64,000 nucleotides of DNA, taken from the NCBI GenBank assembly GCA_034509925.1, contig CM067531.1:10696319-10760318 (forward strand), written 5' to 3'. The position numbers and the translations under genes are program-made. Of the stretch, positions 12,039-37,437 are shown piece after piece. The stretch's first letter is position 1, and every line of letters begins with the position of its first letter. This stretch comes from Hirudinaria manillensis. Its lineage: Eukaryota > Annelida > Clitellata > Hirudinida > Hirudinidae. The notes under the pieces were generated by a model that saw only the letters and a list, made by a program, of their open reading frames with translations, was not told the DNA's origin and searched no databases.

Positions 12039-12253
12039 TCGATTTCTGTTCTCGACCGGAACAACGGCTATATTGAATCACCTACAATCAAGCAATGTCG
12101 TTGCAGATGAGAGCGACTTTCATGATTGTTGATGGTGATGACGACGACGACGACGTTGATGATGCTGATGATGATGACGATGATGGAGATGATGATGATG
12201 ATGACTAAGTAATTAATAATTAAAAGGTATTTAATTTTGAAATTTAATTTCAG

Positions 12254-27752
<15,499 letters not shown>

Positions 27753-29019
27753 TGTGCTCGTTGTCATCATTTCAAATCACAAATCATTACGTTCATTGTT
27801 TTATTGTCACCTTTTACGATTGACATACATGTATGTTTGATTAGGATTGCTAGGAATGACGTGCCACTGCCACGCTCGTACTATTGTTCCTGTTCCTATT
27901 GTATCGTGATAACGTACCTCTCAGATGTTGTTTTAAGCTATTCGTTTCACCAAATGTGCAAGGACCAATCTCCTGATGATCAAGCAATTCTTTCTCGAAT
28001 TGAGCCAATTACCTCTAAATGGACTGCGAAGTGGTGCTAAGTGGTGCACTGACCCCTCTCAGAGAAATTTATTTTATTTGTGGACATTAATTTACAATAG
28101 GAGCTGCTAATAATCGCACTCGCTGCATGAGCTACTTTTTTGACGTTTCAATTACGAATCTTGTTTTATTCCAGGCGGGTCTTGTGATATCGTGTTTCGT
28201 GATGCCATCAGCTTTAACGTTTTCCAAATTTAAATTATCATTCCATGATTACTGACCCCAGTTATGAGAATTAGGCAAGGGGAAAGGATTATTTCAGTTG
28301 AACTGACAAATAAACTTCTTCAAAAAGCAACATTTCAGCTATGGCTTAAATGGTCTCCAAAAATTACTCTAATGAAATTTTTCGGATTCCGTTTTGTGGT
28401 TTTCAGCCCGATCATTTGTAATAAGAGTTTTTAGTCGCCGTCAGATCAGTGGCGCACAAAGTGCTTTTGCTGTCCCCTTCTTGTTTATATCACGATCTGG
28501 ATAATATGACTTTCAAAATTTCAGAAAGCCATACAAATTTTTATTTTCCACATTATACCAAAGATATAATCTTAGATAAGGGCTATTAGCCTTAGACTTT
28601 CATCTTATGACAATGCTTCTATACATGCAAGATTCAAGCAAGTATTACGTAGTGCGTGTTCTCTCTCTCTCTCTCTTTCCCAAATACCCGAATAAAACCA
28701 ACCAACCAAATAAATAAATAAATAAATACGTAAGTGAATGAAATAAAGGGAACTAAATAAATAGAATAAAAATTATAATAGCATTAAAGAAACAGGTGCA
28801 GTTTATATTATAAAATAAGAAATTAATTACAGAATTCGTTATAAAGAAGTGTTTTTAGTTTTTTTTTTCCAAAGAACTCGCATGTGTTTTCTGTTTTAAT
28901 ATGGCGAAGAAGTTGATTCACAGCTTTTATGTTTGCTCCAAAGTCGACAATTTCGTGCCTTATTGATCCGAAGAAACAACGGTTTTTTTGATTTATCACT
29001 AATAATAATATAAATATAT
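27753..29019. other. 3' UTR and intergenic sequence after the anoctamin gene
   Basis: The first few hundred bases are the likely 3' UTR. I see no further coding exon. A (CT)n run lies at 28661-28677 and an AAAT run at 28708-28728. Bases 28880-28990 resemble, on the - strand, a short stretch near 34580-34640 (FF.SI.H.IV pattern), possibly an old dispersed repeat. Confidence 0.45.
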
Positions 29020-29315
29020 TGTTGGATCCCTAGATCCAATAAATTGAAGAATAATTAAAATTATATTGCCGATTAATTAATTTAATAATTAATTAAATTT
29101 AGTGGCAATATAATTTGAGAATTAATTGGTGCTATTCAGACTCTTTGGTTATGTACCTTGACAAATGGATTTATCTCGGAAAGTAGAGCGAGAATTAGAG
29201 GAACAGCAGATTTCAAGGCTTAATCAATTAAGCATTTTACATCTTCCAAGGCATCTGAAAAACCTTCAATAAACCTGACCTTCTATAATTAGTTTGAGGA
29301 CCCCGGGTTATTACA
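29020..29315 (+). repeat. Left LTR of the SAP-domain element
   Basis: A 296-bp LTR, starting tgttggatccc and ending gggttattaca. It contains an AT-rich inverted stretch (gattaattaatttaataattaatt). The right copy has the same length. Confidence 0.93.
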
Positions 29316-29396
29316 TTGGTGTCAGGAGTTGGATTTAGAGTTAAAGGGTGTCCAAAAATAACTAAGGTAGAAGCTTATTTAATTGAAAAGTGAAGG

Positions 29397-30833
29397 ATGC
29401 CGAAGTACTTGGATGAATTGTACGTGCCTCGATTGAGACAAGAATTGAGAGATCGTGGCCTGGATTGGAAAGGCACGAAAGCTGAGATACGAGAGCGACT
29501 TGGGACATGGCTGACAGAGAATGGCCATGACCCAGAGGAATACGAATTCGAGAATCCATCCCATAAAAAAATGGAAGAATTTCTTGATTTTATGAAAAAG
29601 TCCGTAGATGAGTTGAGGAGGAGTATTAGGGGCGATTTGAAAAACACAGCGATTCCATGTCAGGATGTCTCGCTGGTTTCGGGTGAAAACTCTACCGAGA
29701 AGAGTCCTGTTGGTTCTTTTGAATTCGAGTCCGAATATAGTAAGTGGCGGAGAAAGTTTGCAGAGAACTCTAGGAGAATTATTAGGGGCGATTTGGAAAA
29801 CACAGCGATTCCATGTCAGGATGTCTCGCTGGTTTCGGGTGAAAACTCTACCGAGAAGAGTCCTGTTGGTTCTTTTGAATTCGAGTCCGAATATAGTAAG
29901 TGGCGGAGAAAGTTTGCAGAGAACTCTAGGAGGACTATTAGGGGCGATTTGGAAAACACAGCGATTCCGCGTCAGGATGCCTCTTTGGTTTCTGGTGGAA
30001 ACTCTACTGAGAAGAGTTCTGATGTTCCAAGTACCGTTTCTGGCAGCATTGGGATGGAGTCATTAGAAGGCACATCCAACCACAGTGCGTGCGTGTCTCC
30101 AGAAACTCTGTGCGTGATGGCAGACTTAGAGAACTCGACATTGGCGCCCATAGAGTTATCAGATCAGGTGGAGTCGTCAGCAGGGCCCAGAGAGCTCACG
30201 GTGGTTTTAGTGGAGCAAGTGAAACTTTCGGAGGAGCCCGTGGGTTTGCCGGTGGATCATGTGGAGTTGTTGGTGCAGCCGGAGGAGTTGCTGATGAGTC
30301 ACGTGGAGTTGCCGGTGGAGCGCACGGATTTGATGGTGGAACAAGTAGAGTCTACAGAACAGCCAATGGATTTCCCGACAGAGTCTGCGAAGTTATTAGT
30401 ACCGCCCGAGGAGTCACCGATGAAGGACATTGAGTTACCAGTGAAGCACACGAAGTTGATGGTGGAACAAGTAGAGTCTACAGAACAGCCCATGGATTTA
30501 CCAGCTGATGTTTTGGCTCCATTGGAAATAGCAGAAGGGAGTGCTCGGGATTTCGGGGGAGTGCCTAGCAAGGAAAATGGAGCAGGTGATCCTGTAGAGA
30601 GTCTGAGATCTGGCGGCATGGTGGAGCAGGAGGTTGAGCATAGAAATGGCGATGTTACGCGACTGAAACTTGCGGGACAGAGAAGCAAAAGGGAGGAAAC
30701 AGAAATCCCAGAAGATGGCAAAGCAAATGGATCTGGGATTTGCAGCCATGAGATTGTTGGAAGTTCGGGACGAACAGATTTAAGGAGGGGGCAGTGTTGG
30801 ATCCCTAGATCCAATAAATTGAAGAATAATTAA
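29397..30833 (+). CDS. SAP-domain protein with 52-residue repeats carried by the LTR element
   Basis: This 478-codon ORF starts 81 bases after the left LTR and runs about 36 bases into the right LTR, where it stops. Residues 1-40 (LYVPRLRQELRDRGLDWKGT..) match the SAP motif, a helix-turn-helix that binds DNA in nuclear proteins. From about residue 77 a 52-residue unit (156 bp, starting at 29625, 29781 and 29937) occurs about two and a half times, containing NTAIPCQDVSLVSG and SKWRRKFAENSRR. The rest is acidic and rich in imperfect E-L-P-V repeats. No CCHC knuckle or other Gag signature is visible. It could be a highly modified Gag or a captured host gene. A structural role in packaging or chromatin targeting is speculation. 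Confidence 0.8.
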   Translation: MPKYLDELYVPRLRQELRDRGLDWKGTKAEIRERLGTWLTENGHDPEEYEFENPSHKKMEEFLDFMKKSVDELRRSIRGDLKNTAIPCQDVSLVSGENSTEKSPVGSFEFESEYSKWRRKFAENSRRIIRGDLENTAIPCQDVSLVSGENSTEKSPVGSFEFESEYSKWRRKFAENSRRTIRGDLENTAIPRQDASLVSGGNSTEKSSDVPSTVSGSIGMESLEGTSNHSACVSPETLCVMADLENSTLAPIELSDQVESSAGPRELTVVLVEQVKLSEEPVGLPVDHVELLVQPEELLMSHVELPVERTDLMVEQVESTEQPMDFPTESAKLLVPPEESPMKDIELPVKHTKLMVEQVESTEQPMDLPADVLAPLEIAEGSARDFGGVPSKENGAGDPVESLRSGGMVEQEVEHRNGDVTRLKLAGQRSKREETEIPEDGKANGSGICSHEIVGSSGRTDLRRGQCWIPRSNKLKNN

Positions 30834-31090
30834 AATTATATTGCCGATTAATTAATTTAATAATTAATTAAATTTAGTGGCAAAATAATTTGAGAATTAA
30901 TTTGTGCTATTCAGACTCTTTGGTTATGTACCTTGACAAATGGATTTATCTCGGAAAGTAGAGCGAGAATTAGAGGAACAGCAGATTTCAAGGCTTAATC
31001 AATTAAGCATTTTACATCTTCCAAGGCATCTGAAAAACCTTCAATAAACCTGACCTTCTATAATTAGTTTGAGGACCCCGGGTTATTACA
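30795..31090 (+). repeat. Right LTR of the SAP-domain element
   Basis: A 296-bp LTR, directly preceded by the polypurine tract and followed by the ATAT target duplication. It supplies the stop codon of the internal ORF. Confidence 0.93.
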
Positions 31091-31452
31091 ATATCAATTT
31101 GGCTGCGGTGTATACAAATATCAATATAAGATGTTATAAAATATTAAAAATAAATTTGTAAAAAGGCGATTTTTGTCTAATTCAGCATCTTCGACACAGG
31201 ATTCGAGACCAGCTACTTATATGGATTTCAAATAGCGATTTTACATCGAGATATTGTGTCATTGCTTACTAAATAATATTTCGATATATATACCAACATT
31301 GCTTTCAAGATGCCAACAAGTTAGTTTTGTGCTCGATGTAGGATCAATAAATTGACTTAAATAGCACTTAGGGTGTGATTCAGTCCATTTAGTCAGAGCC
31401 TTCAATGTATTTGTTAAGAACAAAACTAATCAAAATTGGTTCTTTGCAACAG
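31091..31452. other. Sequence between the LTR element and the unknown 13-exon gene
   Basis: This stretch should hold the missing 5' end of the next gene. Two open stretches are candidate exons: about 31187-31272 (acceptor aattcag, reading IFDTGFETSYLYGFQIA) and an extension of the first assigned exon upstream to about 31365. Neither has an ATG that I trust. Confidence 0.35.
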
Positions 31453-34286
31453 ATTCGGAGATTTTGGAAATTTTGAAAAATCTCTCCCGTGAAATCATTA
31501 GACAACAGGTTAAACAACTTTGTAAAAAATAATATGCTTGGTTACTTAATAACATTGAAAATTGTCGACAGCGAAGAAATTTCTCGGAAGAAATCTTGGA
31601 GCAGTTTATGCAAATAGCGTCGATTATGGGGTGAGATGATCTAATTTAATTTTTTAGTTTAATGTCTAATTAAGCATAAACTCTTAAATTAAAACCAAAT
31701 ATTACAGCAATTCCTTGCCTAAAGTATCAGATTCAACTCTCTTTGAAATTGACGATATTTTATATCAAGATGCTAACATAGACCATGTAAAAACAATTGG
31801 TTGGTTGAATTAATTAAAAAAATGATATGTATCATTAAATTGATTGAAATTATTAATTTCAGCTGTAGACACAAAAGACGAAAACACTGTTTTAAACGCT
31901 GAAAGCATACATGAGTACATCTTAACGTATAAAAACTTCGTACGTTTATACTCATATATGTGTCTTTTACTCTCGCGTTGAAAGTTTAACCAGTTTTGAA
32001 GAAATTTTGTTCCTGCAATTATATTTTTGGTTATGTACTCTTTCAGATCATCCTTACGCATGCTCCATCAAACAGTATTTTAGAAACGACATTCCTTCAG
32101 TTATTGGAACATTCACCAGATGAACTTTATGATGACGAGTATTTTGTTCGTAAAGTATTAAAGTAAGACATTTGCTTTAAATTTATTATTTATGTTGGCT
32201 GCATTCAAATCTTTTTTGACAGCTGTATTAACCGATTAATGGAGGTGAAAAATATAAACAAACTATGTCTCGCGTTGAAGATGTTCAAGGTTGCTGTCAA
32301 CAGGAACAAAAACAAAATAATAGAAATGATTTATCCACCTGAACCCTACGCATACGATTGTAAGTTTAGTTATTTTATTTAAGGTGAATTTTATCAACTT
32401 CATAGAACTTTTAATCTGATCTGATATTTCTTTAATAGATTCACGTTTCTTCTTGTGGATTTTAAAACTACAAAACATTCCGGAACCCAGACTCACACCG
32501 AAAAAGCGAATCTCGTCCTGGTTGAGAAAACAATGTAATTTTAAAACATAATAAGATAACAAATAATGGTTTATAAATAATATTGAATTACAATTTAACA
32601 CAATTAATGAACAAATTAACAGCCACGATTATAGTAAAGGCAGTAGACTACAAAACGCTCAAATCGAGGAAAGCACGTTTTCAAAAATACATGGATAGAT
32701 TCACTATTGAACAGGATGATAATTATGTCTTGATTCAAGAGAAGGTTTCGATTTTTACAAAAATAATTGCCCATGTTAATTAAAGAATTTTAATTTTTAA
32801 CGAAATAATATAAGGATTAAAATTAATTGTTCTCAAATTAAGGTTAAATTAAATAAAACTACATTTAATTTAGACCAATTTTTCGCTTTAATAAATAATT
32901 CATTTAATTCACCGTCAGAATTTCGACGTAACATTCGTGAGAGAATGGAAACATTCAATTTCCTATGTTCCTTTTGCTATCGACCTTATCCATTCATACT
33001 TTATGTCTGCAAAGAATGAAGAAGAAAAAGTTCAAAGATTGAAAGATTTCCTCATTGGGATTTCAATTGATGTAAATTTTTAAAAATATCACATATGTAT
33101 AAAAGTTTTACAGTAATTTTCAAATCTAATTTTGATCTAACGACTCTTAATAGGACTGAATAGTAGTTTTTGTAAATATAAAAATTAAATTCATAAACAA
33201 TATAACATTAATAATTATCCGATTTATTTATTAAAATATTTCCTCAGCATTATTCAAAATTAGAAATGTCTGAGGATGGCCATTATCTCGTTCGCTATCC
33301 AAATGGTCTCGATATTAAATTTCGATCTGAGATCGTACTTGAGCGCTGCTGCCAATATCATTATGAATTGAATTTTAATATATTTCTAAAGGTATGTCAT
33401 TCGATTGCATCTTTTGAATGTTTGATAATTATTTTATTTATTATTAATTTAAAATCTTAGAACAAGACGTATTCAGATGATATTTTGAGAGATATGGAAG
33501 AAAGATATGGCTGTGAGGTCAAACCTTATTTGACAGGAAGCAATAATTTAGCCTTCGATGTCGTTGTTGAAGAATCAAAATTAAAAGATGAAGAAGGCAT
33601 CAATTCAAAATTAAAATTTAAAGAGGAACAAGATTACACGCTAGAAAAATTTATTTTTTATGACGATTTCGTGAAGATTCTCCAGGTGATAAATATAATG
33701 CATACCGCTTGTATGATGTGTCAAGAACTTGTTAAGGTAATATTTGATTATGCAATTTCGTAAAAGTTGACAATTTATTTTTAATTTAATTTTCTATATA
33801 TATATATATAAAGACGGAAGGTAGCGTTGTTGGATACGATTCTTACACATTCAGACATCATCGAGGTCTACGATATTATCTCAATGATGTACTGTTAGAT
33901 CATTCAAAGAGAGGACACATACCGTGGATAATAGATGTTGTTCTGAGAAAATGGTTAAATAATTTGTTTTACATTAAAGTCCTATCGATTGAAATAACCA
34001 TTCGTCATGTTTGCAGCCCTTTTTTGATTTTGCCGAAACGACACGAATACATTCTGCACGATTTAATAAAAATGTTGAAAGGAGAACATGTTGACGAGGT
34101 AATTCCTGCTGTTATTTAATTTATTAAATTCTCAAAGTTTTATGAAATAATCAAAGTTTTAGATGAAGAATTTTGACTTTTAGTACCTTAATTCATTTTA
34201 TTACGTTTTAGTTAATGCAAGAGGATCTTTATTTCCTTATTAACTATACGCCAGAAATAGGCTGGATAGGTTATCAAGATGAATAA
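31453..34286 (+). CDS. Unrecognised gene of at least 13 exons, 5' end uncertain
   Basis: Exons: 31453-31508, 31572-31630, 31708-31786, 32047-32162, 32223-32359, 32439-32534, 32623-32744, 32919-33071, 33248-33391, 33461-33736, 33814-33953, 34017-34098, 34212-34286 (TAA). Every junction is GT-AG and in phase, giving about 510 residues ending GYQDE. The protein looks largely alpha-helical and soluble, with no signal peptide or membrane segment. Typical stretches are RNFSEEILEQFMQIASIMG, THAPSNSILETTFLQLLEH, KAVDYKTLKSRKARFQKYM and RHHRGLRYYLNDVLLDH. I do not recognise the family and propose no function. No in-frame ATG is seen at the start, so upstream exons are missing from this model. The LTR element ends 362 bases upstream. 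Intron sizes are small (63-260 bases), unlike the neighbouring anoctamin. Confidence 0.8.
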
Positions 34287-34940
34287 ATTGTATAGAATTA
34301 AATTTTTTCCATTCTTAATTTTCTTGCTTAACTTTAGAAGAAGGTGTTTCCAACCGTTTCAATAAAATGATATTTGGCTGTTTAAATTTAATTTATTATT
34401 TTCGCACGATGTTACTTTGCTTGCGAATGATTAATAAATAATAATTTAAGGGAACTTGATTATTATATTGTCTGTTCATAAGGATTAGTCACGTAAGACA
34501 TATCTGGATAAGTGACATTCAAAAGGTACGAATCTCAGATGCAAGTTTTCCTAGTTAAGGTATAGCCAAACCAGAATAGTTAACAATGTCATGTTTTATT
34601 GATCTGAAGAATAATGGCTTGATGAATTCACAATTAAAATAAACTGACACTGCCTAATTCAACAAAAATTGTGATGATAGCAAACAAAATGGAAAACTAA
34701 AATTGTACAAACCGCAGGACATAAACAAGCAGACACGTGTCGTTCGAAACACTGTATTTAATCTTAAAACATCTGATTAAATGTTATTGTGAAAAATGAC
34801 TTGTGTGTCAATCATAATTATCAAATTGTATTCATTTTTTATTATGGTAAATAAGCCAACATTATTATAAGATAATAATGAGGAAAATGTAACTTTAAAA
34901 AGTAAGTAGGATGCCATTCTGAAAAAAATATTAATCAATC
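34287..34940. other. Intergenic, AT-rich
   Basis: This is the probable 3' UTR of the gene ending at 34286, followed by non-coding sequence. Bases 34575-34640 weakly resemble 28895-28990. Nothing else is recognised. Confidence 0.4.
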
Positions 34941-34949
34941 CGTATCCAA

Positions 34950-36300
34950 GCAATTAAAAAAAAACTGCTGCAACTCCAATTTGGAGTTAATACCTCAGAG
35001 AATGATATCCGGGCTGGCTACAGGATTCCAAGAGAGGTCGGCCATCGCCCCATAGTTGTTACATTTGCTTCAAAGAGGGTGAAAGACGGGATCTATGCTA
35101 TGAGAAAATCTCTAAACGAAGATAAAAAAAAATAATAAATCTTCATCAACGAACACTTAATGACCAATGCGTATGACTCGAAAGCGTATGCCCGGTCCAT
35201 AAAGTTTGTGAAAGAAAAAAGTCTTCTCAGCTGAGACGTGAAATGGTCATGTTTATTTCAGGAGATGTGAAAAGAATTAACTCGACCTTATAGTCTTTTT
35301 GACCTTGAGAAATTCTGATTTTGGCATATCAGTTCATTATAGTTTTCCCTCTGAACGAATATTTAGTTTTTGTTCTCTAAGAAGAAAAATTGTTTGTTTC
35401 AATTAATCCCGAAATTGACCCTGATAATTTGAACACCTCATTCATGGAAGTTACTGATGCTGACAGCAAAATATATGTTACTCCTGAAGAACTAGGTGAA
35501 TCACTGAAGGATCCGAGTGGCTTCTCGATTATGCATGTTAATTGCCTCAGCCTTCAACACAAATTATCCGATCTGCAGATTTTTTTAAAAAGTTGTGAAC
35601 CGAAGTGTCGCGTTCATCACTCTGAATTGAGAGAGCGTAACTTTTGAGAAGTTGAATAAGTTCAAACTTAGTACTTTCCAGAGAAATGTAAATTATTTTA
35701 TTAATGAAATATAGCCTTAACTAAAATACAGTTCTAGAGAAACTACATGGAATAGATATCTACATGAAATTTCTAATAATATCCCCACATCTCTATAACA
35801 TACATTCGTTCTTTTTCAACTCCAATACTCTTCAGGAATTATCATTCACAAACTCTCTCTCAGACTCCCAACTCCGACTCCTCGACATTCATTCATAAAA
35901 TTCTTTGAAAAAGTAGAGCACTCGATACTAAAGCTACCTCAACAGATTCTCTATGATTTCCGATGGTCGATTTGGAAAAGATTTCAGAAAAGATCACGAA
36001 ACTTCTTCGGCACTAACTTAGCTTGTACAACTATGTAGGTACATACTAAAATCGCTGAGGCAACTGACCGTAAATAGACTCTGTAGACATCTTCCTGGAT
36101 TTGGCCAAAGCCTTCACAGGGTGAACCATGCCATATTTTTAAAATACTGAAATACTACGGAGTGAGAGGAAGTACTGTATCTTGAGATGGTCTGAAAGTT
36201 ACTTATGCCATAGAATACAGCAAGTTTTGTTTATGTCCAGAACATCACAATTTATACTCGAGGGCTCCATTTTGGGTCTACTTCTTTTCATTATTTATAT
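34950..36300 (+). mobile_element. Dead CR1/Jockey-type LINE fragment
   Basis: Several broken pieces occur in the order of a non-LTR retrotransposon. At about 34970-35150 is an ORF1-like C-terminus (ENDIRAGYRIPREVGHRP, then IFINEHLMTNAYDSKAYARS after a stop). At 35390-35647 is the ORF2 start with the beginning of the endonuclease (GFSIMHVNCLSLQHKL). At about 36080-36120 is an RT motif (VDIFLDLAKAF, with the catalytic region degraded), then HAIFLKILKYYGVRG and EGSILGLLLFIIYM near 36140-36300. Frameshifts, stops and internal deletions show that the copy is inactive. Confidence 0.75.
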
Positions 36301-36304
36301 GCAG

Positions 36305-36385
36305 TCAAATCTCGCTACTACGCCACCCTCGCTTTTATGTCATTTTTGCTCGGTCCCCAGCGGGTGGCATAGTAGCGAGATTTGA
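36305..36385. mobile_element. Tiny hairpin element (MITE-like), 24-bp inverted repeats
   Basis: Bases 36305-36328 (tcaaatctcgctactacgcc...) pair with 36362-36385 with one mismatch across a 33-base loop. The terminal sequence resembles pogo/Tigger-type inverted repeats (CAGT..AA.CTCGCTA), and TA dinucleotides flank it. It sits at the end of the LINE relic. Confidence 0.6.
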
Positions 36386-37437
36386 CCATAAATGATTTAT
36401 GCTAAACTTCAGACTTTTTTTAAAATTTTATTTTGCTTTCAGATGACTTCGATAAAAATCCACAAGTTATGGCTATTAACGTCAATATTCATTTGAACAC
36501 CTTGTTTCATTGGTTTTATGCGATATAACAGAGAACCTCGCATAGTCGAACTTTGCAGTGCGTGCGACAAGAAGAAGACATTGAGAAGAAGCCAGACACC
36601 AGTGACCGGCATAGCAAGGCCAACGAGTGCCTCTCATAGACGGCGGTAAAGGCTGGTTCCAAAAAGACAAAAACAGATAGAGACATCCGGAAGCGGTCAG
36701 CCTCCGAAAACAAATTCAAAGGGCCGAAACGTCTGAAACTCCCCTGACTCCCTGTCGGAGCTCCAAGGCGGGGTAATAAGAAACTCTGATGATCCGTTGT
36801 TCTTAAATGTTACTATTATTAATCGTCTAACAAAATGTCTTGGACGTGAGGCTGAATGAAAATATTCACCCCACCCCACCCCCCCAGATCAAAAAATTTT
36901 GATTATGATATTCATTCCTATTTTACATTCCCCGGACAAGTTCAGACCAGATACATCACGCGCCACACTAAAACAATTTTCTTTGAAATGTCCGGGCCCT
37001 GGGAATTTTCCTGCAATCCCTAATCTATGACCAATTGCAAATCTAGTTCCCCATTTAAATGCCTATACATATTACGAGTTTTAAATTGCTAAGACATCAA
37101 CTCTTGCAGGTTTTTTGATTGGATACCACATCGAAATTAAGCACTAGTATTTCACTAGTGTGGCTTTTATAACAATCGTTGTTCCACACGAATTACAACC
37201 ATAATTTGTATATGTGATTCCATAGCGAGAGTACTCCTTCGGGAGCCACCCTTTGGTTCATGAATCTTGATTTTGATTAATTTAATGAATAACCCGATGA
37301 TATCAAGTTTGCTTCCTTTTATTGTAGAAATCAATTCGCAATTGTTGTGACTGGTTCAATCAGACAGTACATGAATTATTAATAAACCACGACCTTCTGA
37401 ATTCTCGCTCACCTCCAGAAACATTTCATTCATTTAC
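36386..37437. other. Intergenic sequence with possible old repeat
   Basis: No gene is supported. The block at 36500-36780 is more GC-rich than its surroundings (gggccgaaacgtctgaaact...) and looks like part of an old dispersed element, but I cannot name it. The rest is unremarkable. Confidence 0.35.

Larger units (their letters stand above)
6577..12253. other. Intron 1 (remainder): AT-rich, dense microsatellites
   Basis: There is no gene here that I can support. The stretch is dominated by simple repeats, listed separately, between long AT-rich spacers. The open frames over GAT, CAA, ATT or CCT runs are repeat translations (poly-D, poly-Q, poly-Y, poly-H) and not genes. Confidence 0.6.
29020..31090 (+). 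mobile_element. Short LTR retrotransposon with a SAP-domain ORF and no pol genes
   Basis: Two 296-bp direct repeats starting TG and ending CA (29020-29315 and 30795-31090) flank a 1479-bp interior. The flanking bases show a 4-bp duplication, ATAT (29016-29019 and 31091-31094). Directly after the left LTR is ttggtgtcaggagttgg, a typical primer-binding site complementary to a tRNA-Leu 3' end. A polypurine tract, aaggagggggcag, directly precedes the right LTR. The interior has one ORF and no protease, reverse transcriptase, RNase H or integrase, so the element must be moved by an autonomous partner. I find two differences between the LTRs (near 29130 and 29153), which suggests a recent insertion. 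Confidence 0.93.

Noticed and set aside
31453-34286. Idea that the 13-exon gene encodes the kinetochore protein CENP-I
   Set aside because: A few helical stretches look vaguely similar, but no conserved block aligned convincingly, so no name is given.
28880-34640. Weak similarity between 28880-28990 and 34575-34640 as a gene or long repeat
   Set aside because: Only a short, diverged match (FF.SI.H.IV pattern on the - strand); not enough to define an element.
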